Assembly: GCA_900548415.1 (NCBI GenBank)
Contig: URKO01000067.1
Coordinates: 1 to 6,731 of the forward strand
Direction of reading: 5' to 3'
Source of the DNA: an uncultured Porphyromonas sp.
Lineage (GTDB): Bacteria; Bacteroidota; Bacteroidia; Bacteroidales; Porphyromonadaceae
DNA: 6,731 nt
How positions within the stretch are numbered: position 1 is the first letter of the stretch; each line of letters begins with the position of its first letter. The notes below the pieces were generated by a model that searched no databases, was not told the DNA's origin, and worked only from the letters and a program-made list of their open reading frames with translations. Both the position numbers and the translations under genes were made by a program. Positions 6,118 through 6,731 of the stretch are shown here, in pieces.

Positions 6118-6731
6118 TTAGGGGAACTTAGGGTACTGCTCGAAGTTGGGCTTGCGCTTCTCGAGGAAAGCGTTTTTGCCCTCCTGTGCTTCGTCCGTGA
6201 GGTAGTAGAGTAGCGTCGCATCGCCTGCCAGCTCTTGGATACCAGCCTGACCGTCCAGCTCAGCATTGAGTCCCGCCTTGATCATACGAAGGGCGAGCGG
6301 ACTCAGCAGCATCATCTCCTCGGCCCACTGTACGTACTCATCTTCCAGTTGGTCGAGAGGCACTACTTTGTTGACCAGTCCCATATCGAGAGCCTCCTGA
6401 GCGGAGTATTGGCGGCAGAGGAACCATATCTCACGTGCCTTCTTCTGTCCCACGACACGAGCTAGGTATGAGGAGCCAAAGCCCGCATCGAAGCTGCCCA
6501 CACGGGGACCCGTCTGCCCGAAGATCGCATTCTCCGAGGCGATCGAGAGGTCGCACACCACGTGGAGGACATGTCCGCCACCGATAGCGTAGCCATTGAC
6601 CGCAGCGATGACCGGCTTGGGGATGCTGCGGATCTGCTTCTGCACATCGAGGACGCTCAGACGAGGCACTCCGTCCTTGCCAATGTAGCCACCCCGCCCC
6701 TTGACGTTTTGATCTCCACCAGAGCAAAACG
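6118..6731 (-). CDS. menB: 1,4-Dihydroxy-2-naphthoyl-CoA synthase (MenB), N-terminus cut off
   Basis: The right window edge truncates this crotonase-family gene; the frame is open from the edge and 203 residues are visible, about 70% of a typical 285-residue MenB. The fragment opens with FCSGGDQ, the MenB oxyanion-hole motif. Then come [18 protein letters not shown] (44-61 of the fragment), [14 protein letters not shown] (70-83), [15 protein letters not shown] (94-108), GLVNKVVP (117-124), and a KRKPNF-type C-terminal tail, all matching known MenB proteins closely. It cyclises o-succinylbenzoyl-CoA to dihydroxynaphthoyl-CoA in the cytoplasm. Gly at fragment residue 74 (QTGP) corresponds to the site that is Gly in bicarbonate-dependent MenB and Asp in the bicarbonate-independent type, so this enzyme is predicted to use bicarbonate as base. 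The internal GTG at 6667-6669 is not a start. menC begins 6 bp after its stop codon. Upstream men genes would lie outside the window. Confidence 0.96.
   Translation of the reverse strand, partial: FCSGGDQNVKGRGGYIGKDGVPRLSVLDVQKQIRSIPKPVIAAVNGYAIGGGHVLHVVCDLSIASENAIFGQTGPRVGSFDAGFGSSYLARVVGQKKAREIWFLCRQYSAQEALDMGLVNKVVPLDQLEDEYVQWAEEMMLLSPLALRMIKAGLNAELDGQAGIQELAGDATLLYYLTDEAQEGKNAFLEKRKPNFEQYPKFP

Noticed and set aside
6431..6727. 98-residue open frame overlapping menB in another frame on the same strand.
   Set aside because: The overlapping frame is an unmistakable MenB; the alternative is Arg/Gly/Trp/Ser-rich without domain features.

Overview
The window reads as chromosomal core DNA from a Bacteroidota (Bacteroidetes) bacterium, most likely a Porphyromonas-like member of the Bacteroidales. 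The evidence is a DnaG C-terminus of Bacteroidales type, a short Bacteroidota-style MenE, a TAnnTTTG-type promoter ahead of ribE, and start codons that mostly lack a clear Shine-Dalgarno sequence. G+C looks balanced to slightly high by eye. No mobile element, RNA gene or CRISPR array was seen.

The left part (1-3805) is transcribed rightward. It holds the 3' end of dnaG (DNA primase), holB (DNA polymerase III delta-prime-like clamp-loader subunit), and a polytopic acyltransferase-3 family membrane protein 11 bp behind holB. A recognisable promoter in the 79-bp gap then precedes ribE (riboflavin synthase) and a small FMN nitroreductase 12 bp downstream. The first three genes could be one transcript, and ribE plus the nitroreductase a second one.

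The right part (3842-6731) is transcribed leftward and is a menaquinone block in the order menB (cut by the right edge), menC, menE. MenE ligates CoA to o-succinylbenzoate, which MenC makes, and MenB closes the naphthoate ring of the resulting CoA ester. The three genes therefore encode consecutive steps (MenC, then MenE, then MenB). Two groups converge on a 36-bp gap at 3806-3841.

The most unusual structure is in the menC-menE spacer. There are two separate arrays of 7-bp tandem repeats: six units at 4976-5017, which overlap the last codons and stop of menC, and three units at 4940-4960, which abut the menE start codon. Each array is exactly in 7-bp phase. The larger one carries stop codons in all six frames. 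Nothing else in the window looks like an undescribed system; the rest is ordinary housekeeping content.
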